Source of the DNA: DASXUC01 sp036505015
Lineage (GTDB): Bacteria; Sysuimicrobiota; Sysuimicrobiia; Sysuimicrobiales; Kaftiobacteriaceae
Length of the DNA stretch: 14,898 bases
Assembly: GCA_036505015.1 (NCBI GenBank)
Contig: DASXUC010000126.1
Coordinates: 1 to 14,898 of the forward strand
Reading direction: 5' to 3'
Shown here piece by piece: positions 12,720-14,898 of this stretch. Each line of letters opens with the position of its first letter. Positions within the stretch are counted from its first letter, which is position 1. Both the position numbers and the translations under genes were made by a program. The notes under the pieces are model-generated. The model ran no database searches. It had not been told where the DNA came from and saw only the letters and a program-made list of their open reading frames with translations.

Positions 12720-13745
12720 AAAACGCAGACCCAGATTGCGCGGCATGAGGAATTGGGATTGACCGACGGCGATGTGCTGGACATGTACTACTATATCGCG
12801 CTGGCGCGGGCCCTCGACGACCGGATGTGGGTGCTGCAGCGGGCGGGCAAGGCGATGTTCGTCATCTCCGGCCCGGGCCACGAGGGGTGCCAGGTCGCGG
12901 CGATGTGGCCGATGGACAAGAAGCACGACTGGTTCGTGCCGTTCTACCGGTCGGTGGCGGCCTGCCTGGTGAAAGGCATGACCCCCGCCGATATCCTGCT
13001 GGGTCTGTTCGCGCGGGCCAACGATCCCAGCAGCGGCGGCCGGCAGATGCCCGGTCATTACGGCCATCCCCGTGTCAAGATTCTCTCCACGAGCAGTCCG
13101 GTGGGGACGCAGTATCCGCACGCCGCGGGCATCGCATACGCCTCGAAGCTGCGGAAGACCGGCGAGGTGACGATGGTGGCCATCGGCGAGGGCGGCACCA
13201 GTCAAGGCGACTGGCACGAGGCCCTCAACTTCGGCGGCGTGCACCGGCTGCCGTGTGTGTTCATTGTCGAGAACAACGAGTACGCGATCTCGGTGCCGCT
13301 GCGCAAGCAGATGGCCGTCGACAGCGTGGCGGTGCGGGGACCGGGCTATGGGATGCCGGGGATCTCGGCCGACGGCAGCGACGTGCTGGAGTGCTACCGG
13401 GTCGCCAAGGACGCCTACGACCGGGCGAAACGGGGCGAGGGGCCGACGCTGATCGAGTTCCGGGTGCCCAGGTTGGGATCGCACAGCAGCGATGATCAGC
13501 AGGAGCGGTACCGGTCCAAGGAAGAGCTGGAACGGGTGCGGCAGCGCGACCCGCTGAAGACGTTCGGCGCCTACCTGGAGACGGTCGGCCTGCTCACGGA
13601 TGACAAGAGACAGGAGATCGCCGCCCGCGTCAAGCGGGCGATCGATGAGGCCACCGACTTCGCCGACGCGTCTCCTGCCCCGACGCCGGAGAGTGCCTCC
13701 CGCTACGTCTTTGCGGAGGGGGAGGAAGGGGCCGGCGATGCCTGA
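12702..13745 (+). CDS. bkdA: Branched-chain-type 2-oxoacid dehydrogenase E1 alpha
   Basis: This 347-residue alpha chain of an alpha2beta2 thiamine-diphosphate E1 decarboxylates a 2-oxoacid and transfers the acyl group to lipoyl-E2. It has FVPFYRSVAA (Tyr82-Arg83, TPP phosphate contacts), the Mg/TPP motif GEGGTSQGDWHEALNFGGV (from 162) ending in Asn191-Asn192 (ENNEYAIS), and the loop VPRLGSHSSDDQQERYRS, which in branched-chain E1 alpha binds TPP (the His of the HSSDD segment). GDG is replaced by GEG, which conserves an acidic Mg ligand. EGDxHEALNF-like and HSSDDQ segments favour the branched-chain 2-oxoacid family over pyruvate, but substrate cannot be fixed from sequence alone. ATG 12702 is preferred over the in-frame copy at 12711 because of SD spacing. 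The C-terminus overlaps the E1beta start by 8 bases. Confidence 0.93.
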   Translation: MSAMSAKTQTQIARHEELGLTDGDVLDMYYYIALARALDDRMWVLQRAGKAMFVISGPGHEGCQVAAMWPMDKKHDWFVPFYRSVAACLVKGMTPADILLGLFARANDPSSGGRQMPGHYGHPRVKILSTSSPVGTQYPHAAGIAYASKLRKTGEVTMVAIGEGGTSQGDWHEALNFGGVHRLPCVFIVENNEYAISVPLRKQMAVDSVAVRGPGYGMPGISADGSDVLECYRVAKDAYDRAKRGEGPTLIEFRVPRLGSHSSDDQQERYRSKEELERVRQRDPLKTFGAYLETVGLLTDDKRQEIAARVKRAIDEATDFADASPAPTPESASRYVFAEGEEGAGDA

Positions 13746-14721
13746 GATCCGCTACATCGATGCGATCAACCAGGCCCACCGGGTCGCGATGGACCGCGAC
13801 GACAGCGTGGTGGTCATGGGCGAAGACGTCGGCATCAAGGGCGGCGTCTTCGGGGCCACGATGGGGTTGATGGAGGCGTTCGGCGAGGGCCGGGTGATCG
13901 ACACCCCGCTGGCGGAATCATCCATCGCGGGGATCGCGATCGGGATGTCGGCCAACGGGCTGCGGCCGATCGCGGAGTTCCAGTTCGCCGACTTCATCCA
14001 CCCCGCATTCAACCAGATCGTCAGCGAGGCCGCGAGGATGCGCTATCGTTCGAACAACGCGTTCGGCTGCCCCGTCGTGTTCCGCACACCGTACGGCGGG
14101 TCCCACGGCACGGCCCTGTATCACTCACAGTCGATCGAGGCGTACTACGCGCACGTCCCCGGACTGAAAGTCGTGGCGCCCTCGACCCCGTACGACGCGA
14201 AGGGCTTGCTGCTCGCCGCCGTGGCCGATCCCGATCCGGTGCTCTTCCTCGAACACAAACGGATGTATCGCCTCGTGCGCGGGGAGGTCCCCGACGGCGA
14301 GTACACGGTGTCGATCGGTCCCGCGCAGGTCCGCCGCAAGGGAAAGGATCTCTCCGTGTTCGCCTACGGCTGGATGCTGCACGAGTCGCTGCAGGCGGCG
14401 GAGACCGCCGCGAAGGAAGGTATCGACGCCGAGGTGGTCGATCTGCGGACCCTGGCGCCGCTGGACAAGGCCACGATCCTGGCGTCCGTCGAGCGGACCA
14501 ACCGGGCGCTGATCGTGTACGAAGACAACCGCTTCTTGGGCTACGGCGCGGAAGTGGCCGCGCTGATCGCGGAGGAGGCCTTCGAATCGCTGGATGCGCC
14601 GGTGATGCGGTTGGGCGGTCCCGACGTCCCCGGCATCCCGTTTGCCAAGCCTCTTGAAGAGTGGTTCTACATCAATCAGGAGAAGATTCTGGGGGCCATC
14701 CGAAAGATCGCGTCGTATTAA
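13738..14721 (+). CDS. bkdB: Branched-chain-type 2-oxoacid dehydrogenase E1 beta
   Basis: This 327-residue beta chain partners the E1 alpha encoded just upstream. Family blocks are MGEDVGIKGGVFGAT (Glu29), RVIDTPLAESSIAGIAIGM with the TPP-activating Glu60, LRPIAEFQFADFIHPAFNQI, RYRSNN, and HSQSIEAYYAHVPGLKVVAPS, where His129 corresponds to the catalytic histidine near the active site. A C-terminal transketolase-type domain follows (LSVFAYGWMLHESLQAA, VVDLRTLAPLD, VYEDNRFLGYGAEVAALI). The length is typical. ATG 13738 lies inside the end of the E1 alpha gene (8-base overlap), with a purine-rich GGAGGAAGGGG just upstream, so translation is probably coupled and keeps the two chains equimolar. FGEGRVIDTPL and FQFADF resemble the branched-chain type; a pyruvate or acetoin role is possible. 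Confidence 0.94.
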   Translation: MPEIRYIDAINQAHRVAMDRDDSVVVMGEDVGIKGGVFGATMGLMEAFGEGRVIDTPLAESSIAGIAIGMSANGLRPIAEFQFADFIHPAFNQIVSEAARMRYRSNNAFGCPVVFRTPYGGSHGTALYHSQSIEAYYAHVPGLKVVAPSTPYDAKGLLLAAVADPDPVLFLEHKRMYRLVRGEVPDGEYTVSIGPAQVRRKGKDLSVFAYGWMLHESLQAAETAAKEGIDAEVVDLRTLAPLDKATILASVERTNRALIVYEDNRFLGYGAEVAALIAEEAFESLDAPVMRLGGPDVPGIPFAKPLEEWFYINQEKILGAIRKIASY

Positions 14722-14736
14722 CCATAGGGGTTGTGT

Positions 14737-14898
14737 ATGCCCGTCGACATCACGCTGCCGCAGTTGGGAGAAAGCACCTACGAAGGGACGATCGGCAAGT
14801 GGCTCAAGAAGCCGGGCGATCCGGTCGAGCGGTTCGAGCCGCTGGTCGAAATCATCACCGACAAGGTCAACGTCGAGATGCCCGCTCCGATCGGCGGC
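14737..14898 (+). CDS. Dihydrolipoyl acyltransferase E2, N-terminal lipoyl domain (cut by window end)
   Basis: Only the first 54 codons are in the window. They form most of a lipoyl domain: ITLPQLGESTYEGTIGKWLKKPGD, followed by ITDKVNVEMPAPIGG, with Lys43 in the DKV turn as the lipoylation site. This begins the E2 core subunit that receives the acyl group from E1 and passes it to CoA; the peripheral-subunit-binding and catalytic domains would lie beyond the edge. ATG 14737 has AGGGG (14726-14730) upstream and is 15 bases after the E1beta stop. The sequence resembles branched-chain and 2-oxoglutarate E2 proteins (TDKVNVE). With E1 as two chains, a branched-chain or pyruvate complex is more likely than a 2-oxoglutarate one. 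Confidence 0.93.
   Translation, partial: MPVDITLPQLGESTYEGTIGKWLKKPGDPVERFEPLVEIITDKVNVEMPAPIGG

Noticed and set aside
11211..13484. A 757-codon open frame on the minus strand opposite lpd and E1alpha
   Set aside because: It is antisense to two unmistakable genes. GC-rich codon bias removes stops from one antisense frame; the translation is His/Arg/Gly-rich with no domain.

Overview
This is a GC-rich bacterial chromosomal window, densely packed and entirely plus-strand, with clear SD sequences and many stop/start overlaps. A SufU-type (not IscU-type) scaffold, a DUF2203 protein, an OmpR-type two-component pair, and 2-oxoacid dehydrogenase genes in the order E3-E1alpha-E1beta-E2 suggest a high-GC 'Terrabacteria' lineage (Chloroflexota/Armatimonadota/CSP1-3-like). 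That placement is inference: no rRNA or other taxonomic marker is present. The lifestyle implied is respiratory (complex I, Mo enzymes, branched-chain or related 2-oxoacid oxidation).

Layout. Positions 1-352 hold no convincing gene. 353-2742: a promoter, then sufU and a transketolase with a 15-nt gap. 2765-5739: a good sigma70-like promoter, then nuoB-nuoD-nuoI-nuoC, exactly the four hydrophilic subunits of the complex I Q-module, in a non-standard order and tightly coupled. NuoC carries a Pro/Ala-rich linker seeded by a CGGGAAC heptamer repeat. 5744-9743: an OmpR-family response regulator and its histidine kinase, then a membrane-anchored sulfite-oxidase-family molybdoenzyme, then a small secreted His/Cys protein of unknown function, closed by a strong terminator. 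9790-10837: a second, soluble, Tat-type paralogue of the molybdoenzyme behind its own apparently leaderless promoter. 10843-11268: a DUF2203 protein. 11266-14898: lipoamide dehydrogenase, E1alpha, E1beta and the start of E2 (cut by the window edge) of a branched-chain-type 2-oxoacid dehydrogenase complex.

The most interesting part is 5744-10837. The regions upstream of the response regulator and of the first molybdoenzyme both carry paired TTTA(C/T)-type half-sites spaced exactly 11 bp, the architecture used by PhoB/PhoP/OmpR-family regulators. This suggests that the two-component system controls itself and the neighbouring molybdoenzyme/small-protein pair. The arrangement recalls E. coli HprSR-MsrPQ but has different parts: the membrane portion contains no His or Cys and so is not an MsrQ-like haem protein, the enzyme has a sulfite-oxidase-type C-terminal dimerisation domain, and an unrecognised His/Cys-rich exported protein is included. 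Several promoters lie so close to their start codons that leaderless or nearly leaderless mRNAs are likely.
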